This document shows, piece by piece, positions 35,278-43,814 of a stretch of 64,000 nucleotides of DNA; the first letter of the stretch is position 1; each line of letters begins with the position of its first letter. The notes beneath the pieces were generated by a model. The model was given only the letters and a program-made list of their open reading frames with translations, ran no database searches and had not been told where the DNA came from. The position numbers and the translations under genes are program-made. Origin of the DNA: JAQVEM01 sp964556165 (GTDB lineage Bacteria > Actinomycetota > Humimicrobiia > Humimicrobiales > Humimicrobiaceae); contig CAZKVH010000001.1 in assembly GCA_964556165.1 (NCBI GenBank), positions 62,001 through 126,000 on the forward strand. Direction: 5' to 3'.

Positions 35278-36207
35278 ATGAATTTGTTTAATTGTTTAGA
35301 ATTATATATAAAATACCTTAAATATGAGAGAAATCTATCGCTTAATTCTATAAATGCTTACAGGAAAGACATAACCCAGTTCCTGGAGTTTTTACAGAGC
35401 AGGAATATTACTGAAACCAATGGTCTGAATCTGGATATTTTCAGGGATTTTTTAAAATATATTGACGTCTATAAATATTCAAATAGAACACTTGTGAGAA
35501 AATATTCCTCCCTTGTAAACTTTTTTAAGTTTATGGAAGCAAATAATTATATTGATTTTCAACTGACCCAGTTTATAAATGTACCCAGAGTGCGCCATGG
35601 TATTTATTCATTTATGTCTATAAATGAAATCAAGAGGATGTTTGATAATTTTAAAATATCAAGCGATCCGGAGATAAGAGACAGGGCTTTGATTGAAGTA
35701 ATTTATTCTACCGGTGCAAGAGTGAGTGAAGTTGAAAATTTAAAGATAAAAGATTTTGACTTTAACAATAATGAGGCAATAGTAACGGGTAAAGGAAGGA
35801 AGCAGAGATTTGTCTATTTAAATAGCTCGGCGATTTACTGGATAAAAAAGTATCTTGAGGTCAGAAATAGATTAGTTTATTTGAATGCGAAGGGGAAATA
35901 TAAGCATACTGACTATCTTTTTTTAAATAGGTCTGGCAGTAGATTATCTTCACGAAGCATAAGAAATATAGTTAAAAAATATACTACAGGCCCTGCTAAC
36001 GGCAAGAATATTACCCCGCATAGCATCAGGCATAGTTTTGCTACTCACTTGCTTCAGGAAGGAGCCGGCATAAGAGAGATTCAGGAGCTTCTTGGACATG
36101 AAAATATTTCAACAACTCAGATATATTCGCATCTTAACATTAAGAAGCTAAAGGAAGATTACAAGAATTTTCATCCGAGAGCTGGAGAAAAGATCGACAA
36201 TACATAA
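35278..36207 (+). CDS. xerC: Tyrosine recombinase XerC-type
   Basis: XerC/D enzymes resolve chromosome dimers at dif. The 309-residue protein has an N-terminal SAM-like core-binding domain (residues ~5-90) and a catalytic domain with the full set of residues: Arg in STGARVSEVENL, HxxR in PHSIRHSFATHLL, His in LLGHENISTT and the nucleophile Tyr in TQIYSHLN. I call it XerC from its place between dprA and rpsB, as in Mycobacterium. XerD or an integrase cannot be excluded. No phage or integron sequences are nearby. Confidence 0.9.
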   Translation: MNLFNCLELYIKYLKYERNLSLNSINAYRKDITQFLEFLQSRNITETNGLNLDIFRDFLKYIDVYKYSNRTLVRKYSSLVNFFKFMEANNYIDFQLTQFINVPRVRHGIYSFMSINEIKRMFDNFKISSDPEIRDRALIEVIYSTGARVSEVENLKIKDFDFNNNEAIVTGKGRKQRFVYLNSSAIYWIKKYLEVRNRLVYLNAKGKYKHTDYLFLNRSGSRLSSRSIRNIVKKYTTGPANGKNITPHSIRHSFATHLLQEGAGIREIQELLGHENISTTQIYSHLNIKKLKEDYKNFHPRAGEKIDNT

Positions 36208-36242
36208 CTTTTTTAAGCCGGTATCAGGTGTTATATTTTTTG

Positions 36243-36271
36243 TTGATTATTTGATGAAATATATGTATTAT
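36243..36271 (+). promoter_or_regulatory. Promoter for rpsB-tsf operon
   Basis: TTGATT at 36243-36248, a 17-base spacer and TATTAT at 36266-36271. Transcription would start near 36278, giving a ~100-base leader before the rpsB TTG start. Confidence 0.5.
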
Positions 36272-36301
36272 GCTAGACTTGAGCGTTGAGATTACACACA
36301 T

Positions 36302-36341
36302 CACTTATAGTAAAATGGTGAACTGCATTTCGGTTAAAGTG
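36302..36341 (+). promoter_or_regulatory. Possible structured leader of rpsB
   Basis: An outer pairing CACTT (36302-36306) with AAGTG (36337-36341) encloses an inner hairpin AACTG-CATTT-CGGTT (36321-36335). Together they sit just before two Shine-Dalgarno sequences. Ribosomal protein leaders often bind their own product, so this could be an autoregulatory site. The stems are short and chance is possible. Confidence 0.25.
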
Positions 36342-36376
36342 ATGGAGGAAAAACCATGTTAATAGGAGGTAAAATT

Positions 36377-37180
36377 TTGAGCATCGTAAGTATGAAACAA
36401 CTTCTTGAGGTAGGAGTTCATTTTGGCCATCAGACCAAAAGGTGGAATCCAAAAATGAAGAAATATATATACACGGATAAAAATGGTATATATATAATTG
36501 ATTTACAGGAAACCCAGAGATTACTGATAGAGGCTTATGAGTATGTCAGAAGATTGGTAAGCGAAAATGGAGTTGTATTATTTGTTGGTACGAAAAAGCA
36601 GATACAGGATATTGTAGAAAAATACGCAGTCGAGTGCGAGATGCCCTATGTTAAAAACAGGTGGCTGGGCGGCACCCTTACCAATTTTGAAACCATAAGC
36701 AAGAGGGCAAAAAGAGTTGAAGAAATTGAGAATATGGAAAAATCAGGCATTTTTGAGAAATTGCCAAAGAAGGAAGTTCTGGGAATAAAAAAGGAATATG
36801 AAAAGCTTCTTTTTAATATGGGAGGTATCAGAAAAATGAGAAAACTTCCCGAAGCTCTTTATGTTATTGACCCTAATAAAGAAATGATTGCTGTTAAAGA
36901 GGCAAGGAAGTTAGGGATACCGGTAATAGCTATAACTGATACTAATTGTGACCCTGACCTTATTGATTATGTGATTCCCGGCAATGATGACGCAATTCGT
37001 TCCTGCAATTTAATAACCAGCATAATATGTGAAGCTGTGAAAAAAGGGAGAGAAGAGAGAATTAAGATTGAGGAAAGTCCGGAAGCCAGGGAAGCAAAGG
37101 AATTGGAGAAAAAGGGAATAGAAGATATAAAAACCGAAGATAGTCTGGATGATTTACCGGAAGATGATGTGTGGGCCTAG
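36377..37180 (+). CDS. rpsB: Ribosomal protein uS2
   Basis: S2 completes the 30S subunit and helps bind S1. From TTG 36377 the protein reads MSIVSMKQLLEVGVHFGHQTKRWNPKM, the conserved start, and AGGAGGT at 36364-36370 is spaced 6 bases. An in-frame ATG at 36356 with its own GGAGG (36344-36348) would add seven residues. LFVGTKKQIQ, RWLGGTLTNF and ALYVIDPNKE are typical. The C-terminus ends in an acidic tail (EDIKTEDSLDDLPEDD). tsf follows after 30 bases. Confidence 0.97.
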   Translation: MSIVSMKQLLEVGVHFGHQTKRWNPKMKKYIYTDKNGIYIIDLQETQRLLIEAYEYVRRLVSENGVVLFVGTKKQIQDIVEKYAVECEMPYVKNRWLGGTLTNFETISKRAKRVEEIENMEKSGIFEKLPKKEVLGIKKEYEKLLFNMGGIRKMRKLPEALYVIDPNKEMIAVKEARKLGIPVIAITDTNCDPDLIDYVIPGNDDAIRSCNLITSIICEAVKKGREERIKIEESPEAREAKELEKKGIEDIKTEDSLDDLPEDDVWA

Positions 37181-37210
37181 GAATAATCTGAGATTGAAGA
37201 GGGAGAAAAA

Positions 37211-37819
37211 ATGGAAATTAAAGCGGAATTAGTAAAAGAGCTAAGAGAGAAAAGTAGCGCGGGTATGATGGATTGCAAGAAGGCTCTTATTGAGAGTAAT
37301 GGTGATATAAAAAAAGCCGAAGAAATATTAAGGGAGAAGGGTCTGGCAGAAGCTTCAAAGAAAGCTTTCAGGGCTACAAAAGAAGGGCTGGTTGACAGTT
37401 ATATACACCCGGGTTCAAGGATAGGGGTGCTTTTAGAAGTTAACTGCGAGACTGATTTTGTGGCGAGAAATGAGGTTTTTAGAAATTTGGTTCATGATAT
37501 TGCACTACATATTGCAGCTTCAGCACCTTCCTATGTTTCTAAAGAAGATGTACCGCCGGAGATAGTGGAAAAAGAGAAAGAAGTTTATAAAAAGCAGGCT
37601 TTAAACGAAGGCAAACCAGAGAAGATACTGGATAAGATCGCTGAAGGAAAAATTCAGAAATTTTATGAAGAAAACTGTTTGCTGGAACAGCTATTTATCA
37701 AAGATAATGATTTAAAAGTAGGAGATTTGGTCAAGCATAATATAGCTAAAATTGGGGAGAATATAGTTGTAAGAAGATTCGTAAGGTATGTGCTTGGTGA
37801 AGAGAATAAGAGCTTATAA
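37211..37819 (+). CDS. tsf: Elongation factor Ts
   Basis: EF-Ts recycles EF-Tu by releasing GDP. The 202-residue protein is the short type with a single core subdomain, as in Thermus. It shows the N-terminal UBA motif LREKSSAGMMDCKKALIESNGD and the core EVNCETDFVARNE (Asp-Phe contacting EF-Tu). ATG start with GAGGGAG upstream. Standard rpsB-tsf-pyrH-frr order. Confidence 0.97.
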   Translation: MEIKAELVKELREKSSAGMMDCKKALIESNGDIKKAEEILREKGLAEASKKAFRATKEGLVDSYIHPGSRIGVLLEVNCETDFVARNEVFRNLVHDIALHIAASAPSYVSKEDVPPEIVEKEKEVYKKQALNEGKPEKILDKIAEGKIQKFYEENCLLEQLFIKDNDLKVGDLVKHNIAKIGENIVVRRFVRYVLGEENKSL

Positions 37820-37859
37820 ATATTATATCTGCATTGGTTAGAGGCAATAAATAAATTAT

Positions 37860-38579
37860 ATGAAAAGGAAGAAATACAAGAGAGTATTGCTTAAAATCAG
37901 TGGCGAGGCGTTACTGGGTGAACTTAAATATGGCATAGACCCCAGGGTTACTGATAACATATCAAGTCAGATAAAAGAAGTAGTAGAGCTGGGTGTAGAA
38001 GTTGCAGTGGTGGTAGGAGGAGGTAATTTCTGGCGTGGGGTTTCTGCCAGTTCGAATGGAATGGATAGAACCACTGCTGATTATATTGGAATGCTTGCTA
38101 CTATTATGAATGCTCTTGGTCTCCAGAATGCGCTGGAAAGAGCAGGAATAGCAACAAGGGTACAGACTGCTATATCAATGCAGGAAATTGCCGAACCTCT
38201 TATCAGGAGGAGAGCAATAAGACATCTGGAAAAGAAAAGGGTAGTTATATTTGCCGGGGGAACGGGCAATCCTTATTTTACAACTGATACAGCGGCAGCT
38301 TTAAGAGCGCTTGAAATTGAAGCTGAAATAATATTTAAAGCAACTAAGGTTGATGGCATATATGATAAAGACCCCCTTAAATTTAAAGATGCTAAGAAAT
38401 TCGAGAAATTAAGTTTTATTGATGTATTAAAAGAAGATCTCAGGATACTTGATTCTACAGCAACTTCTTTATGTATGGAAAATAATTTACCTGTCGTAGT
38501 ATTTGATATAACAAAACCGGGCAATATAAAAGGAGCTATAATGGGTGATAGGATTGGAACTATAGTTACAAAGGAGTAA
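37860..38579 (+). CDS. pyrH: UMP kinase
   Basis: PyrH phosphorylates UMP to UDP and belongs to the amino-acid-kinase fold. The 239-residue protein shows LLKISGEALLG, VVVGGGNFWRG, the Asp of TADYIGMLATIMNALGLQ and GGTGNPYFTTDTAAALRA. It links to the pyr genes at the left edge of the window as the next step of pyrimidine metabolism. ATG start 40 bases after tsf. frr follows 2 bases after the stop. Confidence 0.97.
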   Translation: MKRKKYKRVLLKISGEALLGELKYGIDPRVTDNISSQIKEVVELGVEVAVVVGGGNFWRGVSASSNGMDRTTADYIGMLATIMNALGLQNALERAGIATRVQTAISMQEIAEPLIRRRAIRHLEKKRVVIFAGGTGNPYFTTDTAAALRALEIEAEIIFKATKVDGIYDKDPLKFKDAKKFEKLSFIDVLKEDLRILDSTATSLCMENNLPVVVFDITKPGNIKGAIMGDRIGTIVTKE

Positions 38580-38581
38580 AA

Positions 38582-39139
38582 ATGAAAGACTTATTGATTG
38601 TTGAGGAAAGAAAAAGAATGAATCAATCACTTGAGAGAACCCAGCATGAGTTCAATACAATCAGAACAGGGAGAGCTTCAGTAGCGTTACTTGATAATAT
38701 TTATATAGATTATTATGGTAGTAAAACACTACTTAAATTTGTGTCCACTATAAGTATACCGGAGCCCAGAGTTATTCTGATATCGCCTTACGAGCCAAAA
38801 TTTTTAAAAGAGATTGAAACGCAGATAGCTAAATCTGATCTTGGCATCAATCCGTCAAATGATGGGAGGGTTATAAGACTTAATATCCCGACTCTTAATG
38901 AGGAGAGGAGAAAAGAACTTGTAAAATTGGTTAAAAAAATAGCTGAAGATGGAAGAATTGCTATTAGGAATATTAGAAGAGAGATAAATGAAGAGTTCAA
39001 GAAACTGGAGAGCGAAAGTAAAATAACTGAAGATGACTTGATAAAATATCAAAAGGAAGTCCAGCAAATCACGGATGAATTTATAGAGAAGATCAATAAT
39101 GCCCTGGAGCAAAAAGAAAAAGAAATCATGGAAGTGTAG
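38582..39139 (+). CDS. frr: Ribosome recycling factor
   Basis: RRF splits the ribosome after termination, together with EF-G. The 185-residue protein has the N-terminal helix pattern FNTIRTGRASVALLDNIYIDYYG, the beta-rich middle (ISIPEPRVILISPYEP) and the long C-terminal helices with LNEERRKELVKLVKKIAEDGRIAIRNIRRE. Full length. ATG start right after pyrH. Confidence 0.97.
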   Translation: MKDLLIVEERKRMNQSLERTQHEFNTIRTGRASVALLDNIYIDYYGSKTLLKFVSTISIPEPRVILISPYEPKFLKEIETQIAKSDLGINPSNDGRVIRLNIPTLNEERRKELVKLVKKIAEDGRIAIRNIRREINEEFKKLESESKITEDDLIKYQKEVQQITDEFIEKINNALEQKEKEIMEV

Positions 39140-39151
39140 GTAGAAAATAAT

Positions 39152-39913
39152 TTGAATTTAGTTTCTTCTTTTTTTTCTTCTGTAAAAGTTCCAACTGTAA
39201 AAGAATTAAAGAAAAATAAAATGCCCATGCACGTAGCCATTATAATGGATGGGAATGGCAGGTGGGCAGTCAGGAGGAATTTGCCCCGTTCTGCAGGTCA
39301 CAGAGAAGGCGTAAAAGCTCTAAGGGGCGTAATATCTCTGTGTCTGGATCTGGGAATAAAAATTTTGACAGTGTATTCATTCTCAAGTGAGAACTGGAGC
39401 AGGCCCAGAGAGGAAGTTAATTTTTTGCTTGGTTTGTTCCTGGAGTCATTAAGGGGTGAACTGGGAATGCTGAGAAAGAACGGGGTAAGGATAAATCTTA
39501 TCGGCATCAGAGAGGAAATACCATCTGATATACTAAAAGCTTTTGAGCATGCAGAAAAAGAGACTGAAGGAAACACCAGACTTTTATTTAATATCGCTTT
39601 TAACTATGGTTCAAGACAGGAAATTATAGAAGCTGTAAAGAAAATTTGTGAGGAAGCTGATAAAAATAAAATAGAAATTAAGGAATTAAGCGTTAATAAT
39701 TTTTCTGATTATCTGTTTACAAAGGGATGTCCTGATCCAGATCTTTTAATAAGGACAAGTGGTGAGTACAGATTAAGTAATTTCTTATTATGGCAAATAG
39801 CATATAGCGAATTTTATTTTGTAAAAACGCTCTGGCCAGACTTCAAAAAGAAAGATTTTCTTAAGGCTATTTATTATTATCAGAAAAGGGATAGAAGGTT
39901 TGGTAAAGTTTAA
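39152..39913 (+). CDS. uppS: Undecaprenyl diphosphate synthase (cis-prenyltransferase)
   Basis: UppS extends FPP with IPP to the C55 lipid carrier used for peptidoglycan. The 253-residue protein has the signature HVAIIMDGNGRWAVRRNLPRSAGH (catalytic Asp and phosphate-binding residues) and, further on, RTSGEYRLSNFLLWQIAYSEFYF, the C-terminal substrate motif. TTG start 12 bases after frr. The usual next genes cdsA and dxr are missing, and rseP follows directly. Confidence 0.96.
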   Translation: MNLVSSFFSSVKVPTVKELKKNKMPMHVAIIMDGNGRWAVRRNLPRSAGHREGVKALRGVISLCLDLGIKILTVYSFSSENWSRPREEVNFLLGLFLESLRGELGMLRKNGVRINLIGIREEIPSDILKAFEHAEKETEGNTRLLFNIAFNYGSRQEIIEAVKKICEEADKNKIEIKELSVNNFSDYLFTKGCPDPDLLIRTSGEYRLSNFLLWQIAYSEFYFVKTLWPDFKKKDFLKAIYYYQKRDRRFGKV

Positions 39914-39919
39914 TTTATT

Positions 39920-40984
39920 ATGCAAGTTATAACTGTTATACTACAATACACGCTTTCAATAGTCGCATTATCTATAATTGTAATATTCCATGAGCTTGGC
40001 CATTTCTTGATGGCAAAATTGAGCGGAGTACATGTTGAAGAATTTTTTATGGGTTTCGGTCCTAAAATCTGGAAATTTAAAGACAGAAAAGGCACTGTTT
40101 ATGGCATAAGAGCAATACCGCTGGGAGGATATAATAAATTGCTTGGAATGGATAGGAGCGAACCTGTATTATCAAATTTAAAGAATAAAGCTTATTATAA
40201 CAAGCCTATCTATAAAAAGTTGTTAATCCTGATTGGTGGACCCGGGTTTAGCATATTTTTTGCTGTTTTACTTATTATGATTTATTTAAGTATGGGAGTA
40301 ATGGTGCCAACTACGGTTATAGACTATGTAGAAACTGGAGCACCTGCAGACACAGATGGTTTTGAAATAGGGGATAAAGTTGTTTCTCTGGAAGGAAGAA
40401 GTATAAACAGCTGGGATGATTTTTCTGCTTTCACAAAGGAATACCCCGGGGAAGAAGTGAAATATAAAGTAATCAGACAGGATGAGGAATTAGAAATAAA
40501 AGTAAAGCTTGATATTAAAGATAGCCAGGGATATCTGGGGATAAGCCCTTCGTATGAGAAAAAAAGCCTGGGGTTCGCCGGTACCATAAAAGAGGGATTT
40601 AGAATTACATGGGATATAAGTGTTAGTTATGTAAAATTATTTGGTATGTTAGTAACCGGCAGGATACCCTTAAGCCAGGCAAGGCCAGTTTCACCTGTTG
40701 GAGTTGTGAGTATTTTCCAGCAGTCAGTTTCGATTGGTATCCAGGATTTTATTTTTTTTGTCGCTCTGGTATCAATCTTAATGGGCTATGGAAACTTGAT
40801 TCCTATTCTTCCTCTTGACGGAGGTAATATCCTGATAGTTTTAATTGAAGCTATAATAAGGAAGCCCGTCCCAAGAGGAGTCATTCAGGTTATTAGTTCT
40901 GTTGGTGTGTTTATTCTTGTTTCATTAACAATACTTGCTTTTATTCTGGATATAATAAATCCTTTTGATATTATTAATTTATAG
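39920..40984 (+). CDS. rseP: Site-2 protease RseP (M50 family)
   Basis: An intramembrane zinc metalloprotease that cleaves membrane-bound regulators such as anti-sigma factors. The 354-residue protein shows the metal-binding HELGH in IVIFHELGHFLMAK, a PDZ domain (residues ~130-220) and the second metal site NLIPILPLDGGNIL. Several hydrophobic helices flank these. ATG start 6 bases after uppS. Its substrate is not in the window. Confidence 0.95.
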   Translation: MQVITVILQYTLSIVALSIIVIFHELGHFLMAKLSGVHVEEFFMGFGPKIWKFKDRKGTVYGIRAIPLGGYNKLLGMDRSEPVLSNLKNKAYYNKPIYKKLLILIGGPGFSIFFAVLLIMIYLSMGVMVPTTVIDYVETGAPADTDGFEIGDKVVSLEGRSINSWDDFSAFTKEYPGEEVKYKVIRQDEELEIKVKLDIKDSQGYLGISPSYEKKSLGFAGTIKEGFRITWDISVSYVKLFGMLVTGRIPLSQARPVSPVGVVSIFQQSVSIGIQDFIFFVALVSILMGYGNLIPILPLDGGNILIVLIEAIIRKPVPRGVIQVISSVGVFILVSLTILAFILDIINPFDIINL

Positions 40985-40996
40985 GGGTAAATTAGC

Positions 40997-42061
40997 TTGG
41001 AAATAAAGAGAAAAAAAACACGGGTAATAAATATAGGAAAAATCAAAATAGGCGGGAATAATCCTGTGATTGTCCAGTCCATGACTAAAAACAAGCTGGA
41101 GGATACAGATGAAATAAGACAGGAAATAAGGCAATTGATAGAGTGCGGCTGCGAAATTGTAAGAATAGCTGTACCTGATAAAAATTCCATATATTTTCTT
41201 AAGAAATTAATCAATGAAGGTATTTTTAAGATACCGCTGGTAGCCGATATACAGTTTGATTACCGTCTGGCGCTGGATTGCATGGATGTGGGTGTTGATG
41301 GAGTAAGAATAAATCCAGGTAATATAGGCACTACCGGGCGTGTTGCAGAGATTATAAATAAAGCCAGGCGCAAGAAAGTTGCCCTGAGAGTCGGTGTTAA
41401 TTCAGGCTCGCTGGACAAAAGAATTTTAAGCAAAAATAATGGAAATATAGTAAATTCTATGGTTGATAGTACACTGGAATATGTAAGGCTTTTAGAAAGT
41501 TTAAAGTTTGATAATTTTAAGATATCAGCAAAAGCATCAACGGTTCTTGACGCAATTAACGTTTACGAGATTATATCCAGTAAAGTTAATTATCCCCTTC
41601 ATCTTGGTATAACCGAAGCCGGTCCTACGTTTGGTGGAAGTATAAAATCTTCTGTAGGGATGGGGATACTGCTTTCGGAAGGTATAGGAGATACCATAAG
41701 AATATCACTGACAGGCAGTTCTGTAGATGAAGTAAAAGCTGGATATATAATTCTTAATAGTTTAAATTTAAGAAAGGTAGGGGTTGATATTGTATCATGC
41801 CCTTCATGTGGGAGAACATCTGAGGATTACAGGCAGCTTGTCTATGAAATCGAGAAGCTAACCTATGGTATTAAGAAAAACCTGAAGGTAGCTGTGATGG
41901 GCTGTATTGTTAATGGTCCGGGAGAAGCAAAAGAAGCAGACATAGGTATAGCTTTTGGTAATAAAAAAGCGGCTATATTTTTAAAAGGTAAAGTGATTAA
42001 GAGAGTAGATAGAGATAAGGCATTGGCTGATTTTGAAGATGAGCTTAAGAAATTTATTTAA
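40997..42061 (+). CDS. ispG: HMBPP synthase IspG (MEP pathway)
   Basis: IspG converts MEcPP to HMBPP with a 4Fe-4S cluster, late in the MEP isoprenoid pathway. The 354-residue protein shows VQSMTKNKLEDTDE at the start, RVGVNSGSLD, the iron-sulfur cysteines in SCPSCGRTSED and the C-terminal AVMGCIVNGPGEAKEADIGIA. TTG start behind AGGGG. Its product route feeds UppS two genes upstream. The pathway gene dxr, normally adjacent, is not in the window. Confidence 0.97.
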   Translation: MEIKRKKTRVINIGKIKIGGNNPVIVQSMTKNKLEDTDEIRQEIRQLIECGCEIVRIAVPDKNSIYFLKKLINEGIFKIPLVADIQFDYRLALDCMDVGVDGVRINPGNIGTTGRVAEIINKARRKKVALRVGVNSGSLDKRILSKNNGNIVNSMVDSTLEYVRLLESLKFDNFKISAKASTVLDAINVYEIISSKVNYPLHLGITEAGPTFGGSIKSSVGMGILLSEGIGDTIRISLTGSSVDEVKAGYIILNSLNLRKVGVDIVSCPSCGRTSEDYRQLVYEIEKLTYGIKKNLKVAVMGCIVNGPGEAKEADIGIAFGNKKAAIFLKGKVIKRVDRDKALADFEDELKKFI

Positions 42062-42079
42062 ATAAAAAGGGAGCTTGAA

Positions 42080-43810
42080 GTGAGGTTTTCAAAATTTTTT
42101 ATTCCCACCCTAAAAGAAGAACCAGGCGAGGCTGAAATACCGAGTCACTCACTTTCTTTAAGAGCCGGATTGATAAGGAAAGTAGCATCGGGAATTTATT
42201 CTTTTTTACCACTGGGTCTTAGAGTGATGAAAAAGATTGAAAATATAGTAAGGCAGGAAATGAATAATGCCGGTGCTGTTGAGCTGTATTTACCTGTGCT
42301 GCAGCCTTCTATATTATGGGAGGAGTCGGGGAGATGGAAGAAATATGGTCCGGAATTATTCAGATTAAAGGATAGGAACAAAAGGGAATTTTGTCTTGGG
42401 CCAACCCACGAAGAAATAATAACCTACCTGGCTTATTCAGATATAAAATCATATAAAGACTTGCCTATTAACTTATATCAAATACAGGTGAAGTTCAGAG
42501 ACGAAATCAGGCCGAGATATGGATTATTGAGGGCCAGAGAATTTGTTATGAAAGACGCATACAGTTTTTGCAGTAACGAAGATGAGATGGAAATTATTTA
42601 TAAAAAAATGTACGAAGCTTATTCTAAGATACTGGATAGAATTGGACTGAAGTATAAGGTGGCTATTGCAGATACGGGCCTTATCGGGGGTGATTTGTCT
42701 CATGAATTTATTTTATTCGCCGAAAATGGAGAAGAAAAGATAGTTTTTTGCCCTGGATGTGGTTATTCGGAAAATTATGATTTAGCAAAATCAAACCCGG
42801 GAGATTTTGAAGAAAGCAGGGATAAACTAAAATCAGAAGTCTTAAATCGTTTAGAGGAGGTTTATACTCCTGGAATTACGAGTGTTGATGAAGTGTCAAA
42901 ATTTCTGAAAATTAAAACCAGCAGGATTATAAAAACAATAATGATGCAGGATGAAAAAGGCAAGGTTTATGCATTTCTTATAAGTGGGGAGAGAGAACTC
43001 AACGTTAAGAAAGCTGAAAAATATTTAAAAAAGAGTTTAATGCTTTTTAAGGGTTCCAAAGAATTGGAAAATCTTACTGTTGGTTTCCTTGGACCCGTAG
43101 GTCTTAATAGCGATATAGAAATATATGCAGATAATTCTATAAGGGAAGGGCATAATTTTATAACCGGTGCAAATAAAAAGGATTATCATCTTATAAATGT
43201 TAATTATCCGAGAGATTTTAAGGTCAGGGATTGGGGTGATTTCAATTATCCTGTGGAGAACGACAGATGTCCTTATTGTGGTGAAAAGCTTAAGTTTGAG
43301 AAAGGTATTGAAGTTGGCCATATCTTTAAACTGGGCAGTAAATACAGTGAGAAGATGAACGCTAAATTTTTGGATACAGATGGAAAATTGAAACCCCTGT
43401 TAATGGGTTGTTATGGTATAGGAATTACAAGGATAATGGCGGCAGCTATAGAGCAGTTGTATGACAGTAGAGGGATAGTATGGCCTGTTGCTATAGCCCC
43501 GTTTATGGTTAATCTTATAGTTACAACATCAAAGAGTAAAATCCTGTCTGAGGCGGGGGATATTTTATATGAACGTTTAAAGAAACTGAACGTAGAAGTA
43601 CTTTATGATGATAGAGATGTTAGCGCAGGGATAAAATTTAAGGTTTCTGATTTAATTGGAATACCTTTAAAGTTTATTCTGGGGAAAAAATATATAGATA
43701 AAAAACTTATAGATGTAGAATACAGGCAGAATAAAGATAAAATAGAAATTAGCCTGGATGAAATTCCAGAATTTATAAACAAATTCAAATCTTCAAACAA
43801 CCTCAAATAA
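42080..43810 (+). CDS. proS: Prolyl-tRNA synthetase, bacterial type
   Basis: A class II synthetase charging tRNA-Pro. The 576-residue protein has motif 1 (SGIYSFLPLGLRVMKKIE), the motif 2 loop with KFRDEIRPRYGLLRAREFVMKDAYSF, an editing insertion (~residues 225-385) that removes mischarged alanine, and motif 3 MGCYGIGITRIMAAA. An anticodon-binding domain follows from ~465. GTG start with GGGAGC upstream. Five bases separate it from recD2. Confidence 0.97.
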   Translation: MRFSKFFIPTLKEEPGEAEIPSHSLSLRAGLIRKVASGIYSFLPLGLRVMKKIENIVRQEMNNAGAVELYLPVLQPSILWEESGRWKKYGPELFRLKDRNKREFCLGPTHEEIITYLAYSDIKSYKDLPINLYQIQVKFRDEIRPRYGLLRAREFVMKDAYSFCSNEDEMEIIYKKMYEAYSKILDRIGLKYKVAIADTGLIGGDLSHEFILFAENGEEKIVFCPGCGYSENYDLAKSNPGDFEESRDKLKSEVLNRLEEVYTPGITSVDEVSKFLKIKTSRIIKTIMMQDEKGKVYAFLISGERELNVKKAEKYLKKSLMLFKGSKELENLTVGFLGPVGLNSDIEIYADNSIREGHNFITGANKKDYHLINVNYPRDFKVRDWGDFNYPVENDRCPYCGEKLKFEKGIEVGHIFKLGSKYSEKMNAKFLDTDGKLKPLLMGCYGIGITRIMAAAIEQLYDSRGIVWPVAIAPFMVNLIVTTSKSKILSEAGDILYERLKKLNVEVLYDDRDVSAGIKFKVSDLIGIPLKFILGKKYIDKKLIDVEYRQNKDKIEISLDEIPEFINKFKSSNNLK

Positions 43811-43814
43811 TTTA

